A DNA stretch of 64,000 nucleotides from positions 234,322-298,321 of the forward strand of contig NZ_JAFCKF010000010.1 of NCBI RefSeq assembly GCF_018130545.1, in the 5' to 3' direction. Below the pieces are notes generated by a model, which saw only the letters and a list, made by a program, of their open reading frames with translations, made no database searches and had not been told where the DNA came from. The stretch comes from Bradyrhizobium tropiciagri. GTDB lineage: Bacteria > Pseudomonadota > Alphaproteobacteria > Rhizobiales > Xanthobacteraceae. Both the position numbers and the translations under genes were made by a program. Positions 35,023 to 42,639 of the stretch are shown here, piece by piece (within the stretch, counting starts at the first letter, position 1; each line of letters opens with the position of its first letter).

Positions 35023-35655
35023 TCAGGCCTTGATTTCATCACCGGATGCGCGCGTGCCGAGCCGTTCCGCGATCGAGACCAGCTCGGCCAAAGACTGCAC
35101 CTGCATCTTCTCCATGACTTGATGACGATGCGCCTTGATGGTGCGTTCGGTGGTGCCGAGCTCGTGCGCAATCTGCTTGTTGATCCGGCCGCACACGATC
35201 AGATCGAACACCTGCCGCTCCCGTGGGGTCAGCTTCGCCAGCAGCGCGCGGAGTGAGTCGAGTCTGGTTCGCTGGCCTCGGGCCAACTCGTGCCGGACGA
35301 CGGCGCGATTGATTGCCTCGATCAGCTGCTCCGAGGCGATCGGCTTGGTCAGGAAATCCTCGGCACCGGCCTTGATGGCCTGGACGGTGGTTGCCGTGTC
35401 GGCATGTCCGGTCAGGAACACGATCGGAAGCGTCGATCCCAACTCGTTCAGACGACGCTGCAACTCCGGACCACTCATTCCGGGAATGCGCACGTCGAGC
35501 AGGATACAGCCGGTCTCTTCGTCGTCAGGCAATCGGTCGAGCAATTCCCGGGCCGACGCGTAGGTGACAACACGATAGCCTGCGAGCTTGAGCCGGCGCT
35601 CGAGAGCTGCGCGAAACGAGGCATCGTCGTCGACTATGTGCACGTAAGCGTGCAT
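35023..35655 (-). CDS. FixJ-family response regulator
   Basis: The 210-residue protein has a receiver with D54 (CILLDVRIPGMSG) and Lys in FLTKPI, then a LuxR/FixJ helix-turn-helix (LTPRERQVFDLIVCGRINKQ, TTERTIKAHRHQVMEKMQVQ). That DNA-binding end is distinctly FixJ-like. ATG 35655 is preceded by GGAG; upstream methionines lack support. It follows the sensor kinase gene by 117 bp, forming a two-component pair, and is close to a FixK-like gene, echoing the FixLJ-K cascade. Confidence 0.9.
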   Translation of the reverse strand: MHAYVHIVDDDASFRAALERRLKLAGYRVVTYASARELLDRLPDDEETGCILLDVRIPGMSGPELQRRLNELGSTLPIVFLTGHADTATTVQAIKAGAEDFLTKPIASEQLIEAINRAVVRHELARGQRTRLDSLRALLAKLTPRERQVFDLIVCGRINKQIAHELGTTERTIKAHRHQVMEKMQVQSLAELVSIAERLGTRASGDEIKA

Positions 35656-35772
35656 TACTGCTCCACCGCGGATGATCGCCGCTATCTGTAGAATGATCAT
35701 CAGCGGCAATCTGAAAATGCTGCGTTCGTCGTAAATTGAACCTTGCAATCGGACAAGCAAGACCCAAACGCA

Positions 35773-37617
35773 CTACGCTGCCAGTGGCAGTGAAAGGTGG
35801 AATACCGCGCCTCCTCCGGACTGGTTTTCGGCCCAGATCTGACCGCTATGCGCCAGAACGATCGTCCGAGCGATGGACAGGCCGACGCCCATGCCCTGCT
35901 CCTTCGTGGTGAAGAACGGATCGAAGATCTCGTTCAGCCTGTCCTGCGGAATTCCCGGACCGGAATCGCAGATCGAAATCACCGCCGACGCGTCCCCGTT
36001 GACCTCGGTGCGACCGATGATCGTGCGCCCGTACGGCATCTTGGCCATCGCGTCCATGCTATTGACCACCAGATTGAGAATGACCTGCTGCAACTGTACC
36101 GGGTCACCTTTCACCCGCAGGATCTGCGGTGAGGTCTGCAAATAGATTGCGACGTTGCGCGCCGAGGCCTGAAGCTTGAGGAAATCGAATGCTTCCCGCA
36201 TGGTCTGGTTGAGGTCGATCTCCTTTTTCTCAAATGGCGCACGTCTCAGCAGGCTGCGCATCCTGCGGATCACCTCGCTCGCCCGGAGATCATCGCGCTT
36301 GATGTCGGAAATGATCTCCCGCACCTCCTGAAGGTCGGGCGTCGGCGAGGCCAGGATCAACTCCGCGCTCTCGGCATTGGTCAGGATCGAGCCCAGCGGC
36401 TGATTGAGCTCATGGGCGATCGAGGACGAGAGCTCTCCAGCAGTCGCCTGCCGATTGATATGGGCGAGGTCAGACAGGCGATTGCCGGATTCGACCTCGG
36501 CCTTCCGCCGCATGAACCGTTCGTGCAGCAGGAATGCAATCAGCGTTGTTTGAACCAGGAGTGCCGTGACCAGAGCGACCGCCCGCCAACGATATTTTTC
36601 CAGGAAGGTCGGCTCGCGAAAGCGAATTTCGCTGCCTTTTGGCAGCCTCGATTCGCTGACATTCCAGAGCTGCATCTGCCGCCAGTTGAAGATCGGCTTC
36701 ACGGCATCGATCATCGACGGGGGCAGGCTTTCCGGCGTCTCGCCATCCAGAATTCGCAGCGCCCTTTGCGCCGCCTCGGCACCAATCGATGCCGGGACGA
36801 TAACGAATCCGCCTATCCCGCCCGCATTGAGGAAAGTCTCCGCTGCGACGACAATGGGACGATTGGCTCTTGCGGCGACAAATGCGAGGGCATCCGAGGG
36901 CGGATAGTAGTTGCCCTTACCGTCGCTATAGAGGCCGGTGTAGATGATCGCGCTATGTTCGGGGAGCGCTGCGACCCGCTCGACGATCTCGGGCATCGGA
37001 CGTCCAATGATCTCGATGATGTCGAGACCCGGAATGCCGGCCGCTGCTTGGTCTTTCCAATTGCGAAACAGAACCTGTTGGTTCCAATCCGCGCCAACAA
37101 GCACGACGCTCCTGAGTCCCGGCACCACGGCGCGAGCAGCCGTGACGGCATCCTTCAGCTTCAAGCTCACGATGCCGCCGGTGACATAGGCCGGCGGTTG
37201 TAGTCGCTTGAAATCGGCCTCTTCGACCAGCGAAAATACGATTGGCGTGTCGGGCCAGAGCTGCGGGCGCCAGCGGAGCGCAAGCTCAAGCGCAGCCGCA
37301 CCGATGGTGACCACGACGCCGATCGGTCGATCGCGATATTTCGCCTCGAGAAACCGGCGAAAGTCCTCCTGATAGGCCTCACCGCCGAAACGGTTGAGAT
37401 CGAGGCTTTCCGTGTAGACGGTGGTCGGCGCGTGGCCGTGAGCGCTCACCGCATCCCTCAGCCCAACAAACACCTGGTAGTAGAAGGGGCCACGTCGATC
37501 AGACTGGTCCAGCACCAGCATGGAATGTGGGCGCATCTGTTGCGCCTGCAAACCAGCCGGCGACAACAAGGCAGCCAGGAGGATGATCAGTCCAGAGAGC
37601 CGAATTGCACTGCCCAT
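35773..37617 (-). CDS. Sensor histidine kinase with ABC-substrate-binding-type periplasmic domain
   Basis: The 614-residue protein has a signal/membrane N-terminus, a periplasmic domain of the ABC-transporter substrate-binding type (~25-325, typical FVGLRDAVSAHG and IVVTIGAAALELAL segments), a membrane helix (~345-368), HisKA with H402 (SSIAHELNQPLG) and a HATPase domain (VNSMDAM, DSGPGIPQDRL, GMGVGLSIA). It lacks the haem-PAS sensor of FixL, so it senses a small periplasmic ligand rather than oxygen directly. Its partner is the FixJ-like regulator just downstream. Confidence 0.9.
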   Translation of the reverse strand: MGSAIRLSGLIILLAALLSPAGLQAQQMRPHSMLVLDQSDRRGPFYYQVFVGLRDAVSAHGHAPTTVYTESLDLNRFGGEAYQEDFRRFLEAKYRDRPIGVVVTIGAAALELALRWRPQLWPDTPIVFSLVEEADFKRLQPPAYVTGGIVSLKLKDAVTAARAVVPGLRSVVLVGADWNQQVLFRNWKDQAAAGIPGLDIIEIIGRPMPEIVERVAALPEHSAIIYTGLYSDGKGNYYPPSDALAFVAARANRPIVVAAETFLNAGGIGGFVIVPASIGAEAAQRALRILDGETPESLPPSMIDAVKPIFNWRQMQLWNVSESRLPKGSEIRFREPTFLEKYRWRAVALVTALLVQTTLIAFLLHERFMRRKAEVESGNRLSDLAHINRQATAGELSSSIAHELNQPLGSILTNAESAELILASPTPDLQEVREIISDIKRDDLRASEVIRRMRSLLRRAPFEKKEIDLNQTMREAFDFLKLQASARNVAIYLQTSPQILRVKGDPVQLQQVILNLVVNSMDAMAKMPYGRTIIGRTEVNGDASAVISICDSGPGIPQDRLNEIFDPFFTTKEQGMGVGLSIARTIVLAHSGQIWAENQSGGGAVFHLSLPLAA

Positions 37618-37867
37618 AGCGTTCGGAGCCGGAGACCAACGGGTTTGAAATCTAGCACCCGACTATCAGCATGAAAATTGAAAAGTAATCTAAGACTGTG
37701 CACACCAATTACGAACAAATTGCCGCATTTCGCGCACCCTGTCCTTTGGGACAATGACCTCAGGACCAATAGAGACTGGCCGGGCCCTGTCGTAGACATT
37801 GCGCGCGGACAAGCATTTCAAGCCGCCACGGACGCTGCAACAGTCGATACCCAAAGAGAGCTAGTCC

Positions 37868-38536
37868 ATGTTTGCTCGCGTCAATGTCAGACCGGCCAAT
37901 ATACCGAGCATCCTCGGCGGGCTGACCGCCCAGCACGCCAACTGCATCACCAGCGAATTCCACTACCGGAAGGGCACCGAGATCTACGGGGAGAAGGAGC
38001 CGGCGGAATACGTCTACCAGGTCGTTTCTGGGGCAGTCCGCAGCTACAAGCTCCTCTCCGACGGACGCCGCCAGATTGGCGCCTTTCACCTCGTCGGCGA
38101 CATTTTCGGCCTTGAAAATGCCGAAACCCATCGCTTCACCGCCGAAGCAGTCGTCGACACTGACGTGCGCCTGATCCGGCGGATGAGCCTCGAACGGGTG
38201 GCAGATTCCGATTTCGCCCTGGCTCGCAACCTGCTGATCATGACCACCAGCAACCTGCAGCACGCCGAAGATCACATGCTACTGCTCGGTCGCAAGACCG
38301 CGTTGGAGCGAGTTGCCGCGTTCCTGCTCGAAATGGACCGCCGGCTGACCGGGGTCGGCGTCGTCGCCCTGCCGATGTGCCGGCGTGATATTGCCGACTA
38401 CCTCGGGCTTACCCTCGAGACGGTATCGCGCGCGCTGTCAAAGCTGCATGCCTACGGCGCGCTCGACTTCCTCGGCTCGAACCAGCGCGAGATCATGCTG
38501 GTCGACCGCGAGCAGCTGGCCAGGCTGGACAACTAA
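37868..38536 (+). CDS. fixK: FixK/Crp-Fnr family transcriptional activator
   Basis: The 222-residue protein has a cyclic-nucleotide-binding-like beta roll (RKGTEIYGEKEPAEYVYQVV, GAFHLVGDIFGLE), a dimer helix, and a helix-turn-helix (RRDIADYLGLTLETVSRALS) with the E184-x3-R188 pair that reads TTGA/TCAA half-sites in FNR-type proteins. It lacks the N-terminal cysteine cluster of FNR, so it does not sense oxygen by itself and matches the FixK subgroup. It is the best local candidate to act on the boxes found across 14.4-40.2 kb. No such box was seen in its own upstream spacer, which fits control by a FixJ-type regulator. Confidence 0.9.
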   Translation: MFARVNVRPANIPSILGGLTAQHANCITSEFHYRKGTEIYGEKEPAEYVYQVVSGAVRSYKLLSDGRRQIGAFHLVGDIFGLENAETHRFTAEAVVDTDVRLIRRMSLERVADSDFALARNLLIMTTSNLQHAEDHMLLLGRKTALERVAAFLLEMDRRLTGVGVVALPMCRRDIADYLGLTLETVSRALSKLHAYGALDFLGSNQREIMLVDREQLARLDN

Positions 38537-38544
38537 CCGCAACG

Positions 38545-38985
38545 TTACGGGGATTTCGTCAGCGCCGCCTGGCGCTCGATGGTCTTTTGCAGCACCTCGA
38601 ACAGGACCGCGGTCGACCAGCCGAACATCAGAATACCGTTCATCGCAGCCATCGGTCCGACCAGCAGCCACTGCTTGACCGGCACAACGTCGCCATAGCC
38701 AAGCGTGGTGTAGTTCACGAAGGCGAAATAGAGCAGGTTGCTGCCATCGGGTGCTGCGCCGAGCACCCAATAGGCCAACGTCCACACCACGATCTCCAGC
38801 GTGTGCGCCAGCATCAGCGCAAGCGCGGTTGCGACCATCACACCACTGAGCTGTAGCCACGCCCGGCCGGACGCGGTCAAGCCGACGTTGCGAAGCCACC
38901 CGATGGCTGCAACGGTCCACAGCGAATGGATCACGATGTTGATGGCGCTGACCGCCGACCCCACAAGGAGCTGAAACAACATCAT
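38545..38985 (-). CDS. Two-helix potassium channel family protein
   Basis: The 146-residue membrane protein carries the K+ selectivity filter T93-TLGYGD-99 between two outer helices, with additional N-terminal hydrophobic segments. It has no cytosolic regulatory domain. Its first ATG overlaps the stop of the AI-2E-type permease gene (ATGA), so the two are coupled. Passive K+ flow can adjust membrane potential, which matters when decarboxylation cycles drive it. The FixK-type box of the operon is at 40129. Confidence 0.85.
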   Translation of the reverse strand: MMLFQLLVGSAVSAINIVIHSLWTVAAIGWLRNVGLTASGRAWLQLSGVMVATALALMLAHTLEIVVWTLAYWVLGAAPDGSNLLYFAFVNYTTLGYGDVVPVKQWLLVGPMAAMNGILMFGWSTAVLFEVLQKTIERQAALTKSP

Positions 38986-40061
38986 CGCTCTCCCGCCAGC
39001 CGGGCGCGGTCGTCCCGAATCCATGCCGTGATGAACTCCCAGGCGACTGCGAGAATGATTGGACCGATGAAGAGGCCGACGATGCCGTGCGCGAGTGTGC
39101 CGCCGATCACCCCGACGAGGATGACGGGCGCCGGTGTGGTGAGGCCCCGCCCCATCACCAGCGGCTTCAGCACATTGTCGAGGACGCCGACGACCAGGAA
39201 GAACAACGTCAGCGCGAGCGCCGTCGTGAAGTCCTTGGCCGACCACAGCCAGATGATAACCGGAATGAGCACGATCGCTGCCCCGATCTGCACGATCGCC
39301 AGCAGCATCACGACAAACGCCAACAGACCCGCACTCGGAATTCCGGCCAGCTTGAAGCCAATGCCGGCCAGCAGTGACTGCAGGACGGCGATGCCAATGA
39401 CGCCGCGGGAGACCGCCCGAATGGTCGTGCCTGCCAGGTCGAGGAAGTGCTCGCTCTGTTCCGGCACGATGCGCGACAGGAAGCTTCGGCACGCCGCGGC
39501 AAGCTGCGAGCCATAGGGAAACAGGAAGCCTGCCAGGACGACCGCCAGCAGGAACTTCAGCATCCCGACCCCGGCATTGCTGGCGAACCCAAGCAGGGGC
39601 CCGGCGAGCGGCTTCAGATGCGGCACGACCTCACGCAGCACGGCGCGCAGATTGGTCGACGCCCGATCCCAGAAATCATAGAGCGGCGCGCCGATCAGCG
39701 GCCAATCCTTGACCGCCGCCGGCGGCGACGGCACGACCACGTTGCCGGCGCTCAATTGTCCGGCGATCTCCCTCACTCCCTCGACCGCTCCGATCCCGAG
39801 CCAGGTCGCCGGTCCGATGACGACGCCCAGCGAAATCAGGGTCAGAACGAGCGCAGCGATGCCGGCGCGGCCGCCGAGCACGCCTGCAAGCCAATTGAAG
39901 ACGGGATTGAGCGCGACCGCGAGCACCACGCTCCAGGTCAGGATCGGCACGAACGGCCGAACCAGCACGAACGACCAGTAAATCAGCAGCGCCAGCAACC
40001 CGAGGCGAATTGCGAGCTGGATGAACTCGTCTCCGGCCACGAGCTGGCGAAGGGTTTTCAA
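38982..40061 (-). CDS. AI-2E family transporter (UPF0118 permease)
   Basis: The 359-residue protein has about eight membrane helices with the family's long periplasmic loop after the third or fourth helix (~90-150) and the conserved C-terminal block (PVIIWLWSAKDFTTALALTL, GVIGGTLAHGIVGLFIGPII). Members export autoinducer-2 or act as Na+/H+ antiporters. It starts at TTG 40061 with no better ATG nearby. A FixK-type box is centred 74 bp upstream. Confidence 0.87.
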   Translation of the reverse strand: MKTLRQLVAGDEFIQLAIRLGLLALLIYWSFVLVRPFVPILTWSVVLAVALNPVFNWLAGVLGGRAGIAALVLTLISLGVVIGPATWLGIGAVEGVREIAGQLSAGNVVVPSPPAAVKDWPLIGAPLYDFWDRASTNLRAVLREVVPHLKPLAGPLLGFASNAGVGMLKFLLAVVLAGFLFPYGSQLAAACRSFLSRIVPEQSEHFLDLAGTTIRAVSRGVIGIAVLQSLLAGIGFKLAGIPSAGLLAFVVMLLAIVQIGAAIVLIPVIIWLWSAKDFTTALALTLFFLVVGVLDNVLKPLVMGRGLTTPAPVILVGVIGGTLAHGIVGLFIGPIILAVAWEFITAWIRDDRARLAGER

Positions 40062-40128
40062 GGGCGTGCTTTCGATTGAGCGTCAGCAGGCACGCAGGAA
40101 TCGGTGCCATCGCCCTGCCACGCACGAC

Positions 40129-40142
40129 TTGATCCAGATCAA
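40129..40142. promoter_or_regulatory. FNR/FixK-type box shared by divergent genes
   Basis: TTGATCCAGATCAA matches TTGAT-N4-ATCAA exactly. Its centre is 74 bp from TTG 40061 and 120 bp from ATG 40256. Confidence 0.75.
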
Positions 40143-40255
40143 GCGTCGGCTCGCGCTTGGTTGCGAAGCTCGGCTGCGCATGATCGAGAAGCCGGTTTTC
40201 GTTTTGGCTGCCATGCGATCACGACTGCCTGTGTCACCCCGATGTGGAGGACGTC

Positions 40256-40678
40256 ATGATGAACATCAAAACTGTGCTCGCCTTGACCCTGCTCGCGAGC
40301 ACGGTCGGTATTGGCGCCGGCCAGGCCGCGCCGCTTCCAACCAATGTTGCTGCGATGAAGAGCGCGGTCGACAATGCCACCGTTCAGGTTCGCTGGGGTG
40401 GCTGGGGCGGCGGCTGGCGCGGCGGCGGCTGGGGCTATCGCGGTTGGCGAGGAGGCTACGGCGGCTGGGGCGGATATCGAGGAGGATGGGGTTATCGCGG
40501 CTGGGGCGCGGCTGCGGCGGGCGCGATCGTCGGCGGAGCCATCGCGAGCTCGGCCTACGGCGCATATCCCTATTACGGCGGCGGATACGGTTACGGCTAT
40601 GGCTCGGGATACGGCTATGGCTATTGCCCGCCTGGCGGAGGCTACGGTTACTACCGACCGCGCTATTACGGCTGGTAG
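40256..40678 (+). CDS. Gly/Tyr/Trp-rich secreted protein
   Basis: The 140-residue protein starts at ATG 40256 behind GGAGG (ATG 40259 is equally possible). A signal peptide is cut near GQAA. The mature part is mostly Gly-Gly-Trp and Gly-Tyr repeats (WGGWGGGWRGGGWGYRGW, YGYGSGYGYGYC), broken by a short Ala-rich helix (AAAAGAIVGGAIASSAYG) and ending YYRPRYYGW. The composition suggests a surface or envelope structural protein. The function is unknown. It is divergent from the permease-channel operon and shares its FixK-type box. Confidence 0.8.
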   Translation: MMNIKTVLALTLLASTVGIGAGQAAPLPTNVAAMKSAVDNATVQVRWGGWGGGWRGGGWGYRGWRGGYGGWGGYRGGWGYRGWGAAAAGAIVGGAIASSAYGAYPYYGGGYGYGYGSGYGYGYCPPGGGYGYYRPRYYGW

Positions 40679-40706
40679 GCCGCACGCATCCCGGCCTTCG
40701 GTGACG

Positions 40707-41024
40707 TCACCGCAGGCCGAGCAGCGAACGCCGATAGCCGCTCTCGCGCGCTTCGTTCCTGCACACGAAGCTGCCATCGAAGCCCCTGGCATAGCGGCTC
40801 TGGCCCTTGAGGTAGTAGCGTCCGCGGCGGAAATCGAGCCAGACCACGGCATCACCGGGACAATGCCGCTGGGCCTGAGTCTCATACCGGAACGGCGTCA
40901 GCGGCAGCGCGGCCGCCTGTTGTGCGCAGCAAACCAGGACGACCGCGGCCCAGGTCCCGATGCCTAAACTAGCGACCGGGCGGTCTCGACGTCCGATCAA
41001 ATTTGCAGCTAATCTGAAGCGCAT
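40707..41024 (-). CDS. Small secreted cysteine-containing protein, hypothetical
   Basis: The 105-residue protein has a basic N-terminus, a hydrophobic export segment (GTWAAVVLVCCAQQAAAL) and a ~65-residue mature part (CPGDAVVWLDFRRGRYYLKG, SFVCRNEARESGYR) with two cysteines. The layout is typical of small exported proteins of Bradyrhizobium. It converges with the Gly-rich gene. The function is unknown. Confidence 0.7.
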   Translation of the reverse strand: MRFRLAANLIGRRDRPVASLGIGTWAAVVLVCCAQQAAALPLTPFRYETQAQRHCPGDAVVWLDFRRGRYYLKGQSRYARGFDGSFVCRNEARESGYRRSLLGLR

Positions 41025-41528
41025 TCATTACCGCCGGGAGTGATCCGTACCGCAGGGCTCGTCGCCGACATCAGCTCGCTCAACTTCAGCTGAGGCGCTC
41101 AGGACGACAACAGTCCAAAGGCGATCGCGACGGTCGACAGCATCCCGCCTGTCACGACCAATACCTTGAAGGCCAGATCGCCATCGGCCGCTTCGAGCCG
41201 ATGATGCAGCCATTTGCGAGCGCCGGCTGGCAGGCCCGCACGACACACTCGCCAAAATCTATCGCTGCCCTGCCCCATGATCGTCACTGTAGATCACGGT
41301 GGAGCCCACAGGCCAGTGCAGCTTGTGCCAAACAGTCACGTCATGTGCGGCACCTGGATAGCCCAATTGGGCTATGGGAGCCGGCCCGGTCGCGCAGCCT
41401 GCCGAAGCAAGGCTTTCCTCTCGCTTCCCTTCGAAGCGAGCTAGACAACGCGACGCCGAAGGGTGAGCAATCGAAGCGAAGCGCTCCATCGATCGAGGGT
41501 CCGACGATCGGGTACCGAGGCTAACTTC
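41025..41528. other. Gene-poor spacer
   Basis: Apart from the doubtful 62-residue frame, I see no gene, tRNA or clear regulatory motif in these ~500 bases. They form the left edge of the decayed junction that continues to 42.6 kb. Confidence 0.5.
41099..41287 (-). CDS. Possible small membrane-anchored protein
   Basis: This 62-residue frame (or 59 from the second ATG) ends in one hydrophobic helix (FKVLVVTGGMLSTVAIAFGLL) after a basic soluble part. The hydrophobic tail looks selected, but the ribosome site is weak and codon use is not decisive. Confidence 0.35.
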   Translation of the reverse strand: MTIMGQGSDRFWRVCRAGLPAGARKWLHHRLEAADGDLAFKVLVVTGGMLSTVAIAFGLLSS

Positions 41529-41678
41529 TCAGACCGACAAATCGGGAGGCGCTGCCTGCTTGATCGGCAGATTCAGGCAGGCTCGTGCTCGTAGGCCGCT
41601 GCCGATGAAATGCTCACTTCGATGTGCATCACGCGTTGCGTAACGGATGGCGAAGAGCTCGTATTCGGGCTCCGCCAT
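41529..41678 (-). pseudogene. 5' stub of an N-acyl-homoserine-lactonase-like MBL gene
   Basis: ATG 41678 has GAGGTGAG upstream, and the first ~26 codons (MAEPEYELFAIRYATRDAHR and SEHFIG) match the highly characteristic start of AttM/BlcC-type N-acyl-homoserine lactonases. The frame then diverges into unrelated residues and stops after 49 codons. The whole catalytic region (HxHxDH metal site, ~250 residues expected) is missing. It follows the carboxymuconolactone decarboxylase gene by 10 bp and was probably its operon partner before a deletion or rearrangement. Confidence 0.65.
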
Positions 41679-41688
41679 GGGACTCACC

Positions 41689-42078
41689 TCAGGAACCGGC
41701 GGCATCGATCTCGTTGAACGCCTCGCGCGCATTGCGGAAGGCGTCGATGCCGGCGGGAACGCCACAATAGACTGCGACTTGCAGCAGGATCTCCTTGATT
41801 TCTTCCTTCGTCAGCCCGTTCTTCAGGGCGCCCTTCACATGCAGCTTCAATTCGTGCGGGCGGTTCAGCGCGCCGAGCATCGCCAGATTGACGATCGAGC
41901 GCGTGCGCCGGTCGACGCCGGGCCGCGTCCACAGCGCGCCCCAGCAGAACTCGGTGGACCATTCCGCCATGGTGCGCGTGAATTCATCGGCGCCGGCGAT
42001 CGACTTGTTGACGTAATCCTCGCCGAGGACCTCCTTGCGAACCTTGAGGCCCTTTTCGAACAGTTCGGTCTTGCTCAT
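41689..42078 (-). CDS. Carboxymuconolactone decarboxylase family protein
   Basis: The 129-residue protein has the AhpD/CMD all-helical layout: STEFCWGALWTRPGVDRRTR, SIVNLAMLGALNRPHELKLH, VAVYCGVPAGIDAFRNAREA. It lacks the C-x2-C of AhpD peroxidases but matches true 4-carboxymuconolactone decarboxylase (PcaC-like), which acts in the protocatechuate branch of aromatic degradation. ATG 42078 has a ribosome site. No other protocatechuate genes are close, so it may serve a different lactone. Confidence 0.88.
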   Translation of the reverse strand: MSKTELFEKGLKVRKEVLGEDYVNKSIAGADEFTRTMAEWSTEFCWGALWTRPGVDRRTRSIVNLAMLGALNRPHELKLHVKGALKNGLTKEEIKEILLQVAVYCGVPAGIDAFRNAREAFNEIDAAGS

Positions 42079-42289
42079 GATCGTCCCTTTCAGGTCCTTA
42101 GAGAGTCTAGTTGGAAGTTGTCTGGCGCGCCGCTGATGGCGGCCGCAGCGATTGCAGAACATAGCCGACGTCATCCGCCGAATCGAGCCGCCAGACGGCG
42201 CCGATGACACGATCCGCGTCCCAGTCGCTTCGGCCGGTCCGTACGCCTTCGCGCCGCTTCTCTTCGATGTCGCGGTCCGAAAGCGGAGC

Positions 42290-42596
42290 GAGCCTGCTGC
42301 GGACCGAGAACCTGTTGAAGGCACGCTTCATGAAGAAATCGCCGCGCATTCACGAGATGTCCTCGCCGGCGCTCTCGATGCCCAAAGCCTGCTCGCGCGC
42401 GGTGTCGCCGAGGGCGCGCTTGCCGCCGACATCGATCCGCTGCGACTCTATGTCATGATTGCCGCGTTGAGCCAGTTTCATCTCACCAACGTCTACACGC
42501 TCTCGTCGATGTTCGCCAGCGACCTTGCCGACCCGGCGTGGCGCGCTAGCCGAAGACGCACGCAAGATGCTGGCGGCCTATCTGAAGCGAAGCTGA
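42290..42596 (+). pseudogene. Frameshifted C-terminal part of a TetR/AcrR-family regulator
   Basis: Three frames together spell a typical rhizobial TetR C-terminal domain: ENLLKARFMKKSPRIHEMSS (first frame), then LARGVAEGALAADIDPLRLY followed by VMIAALSQFHLTNVYTLSSM (second frame), then ARKMLAAYLKRS and TGA at 42594-42596 (third frame). At least two frameshifts are needed, near 42360-42385 and 42540-42555. No N-terminal helix-turn-helix was found upstream. Confidence 0.65.
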
Positions 42597-42639
42597 CCTT
42601 CAAGGAAGGTCCGCCGACATCCGCGGACAGCTATGGCAG

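Noticed and set aside
42107-42349. 80-codon frame on the minus strand beside the decarboxylase
   Set aside because: No ribosome site, and it overlaps the TetR remnant, which has recognisable homology.
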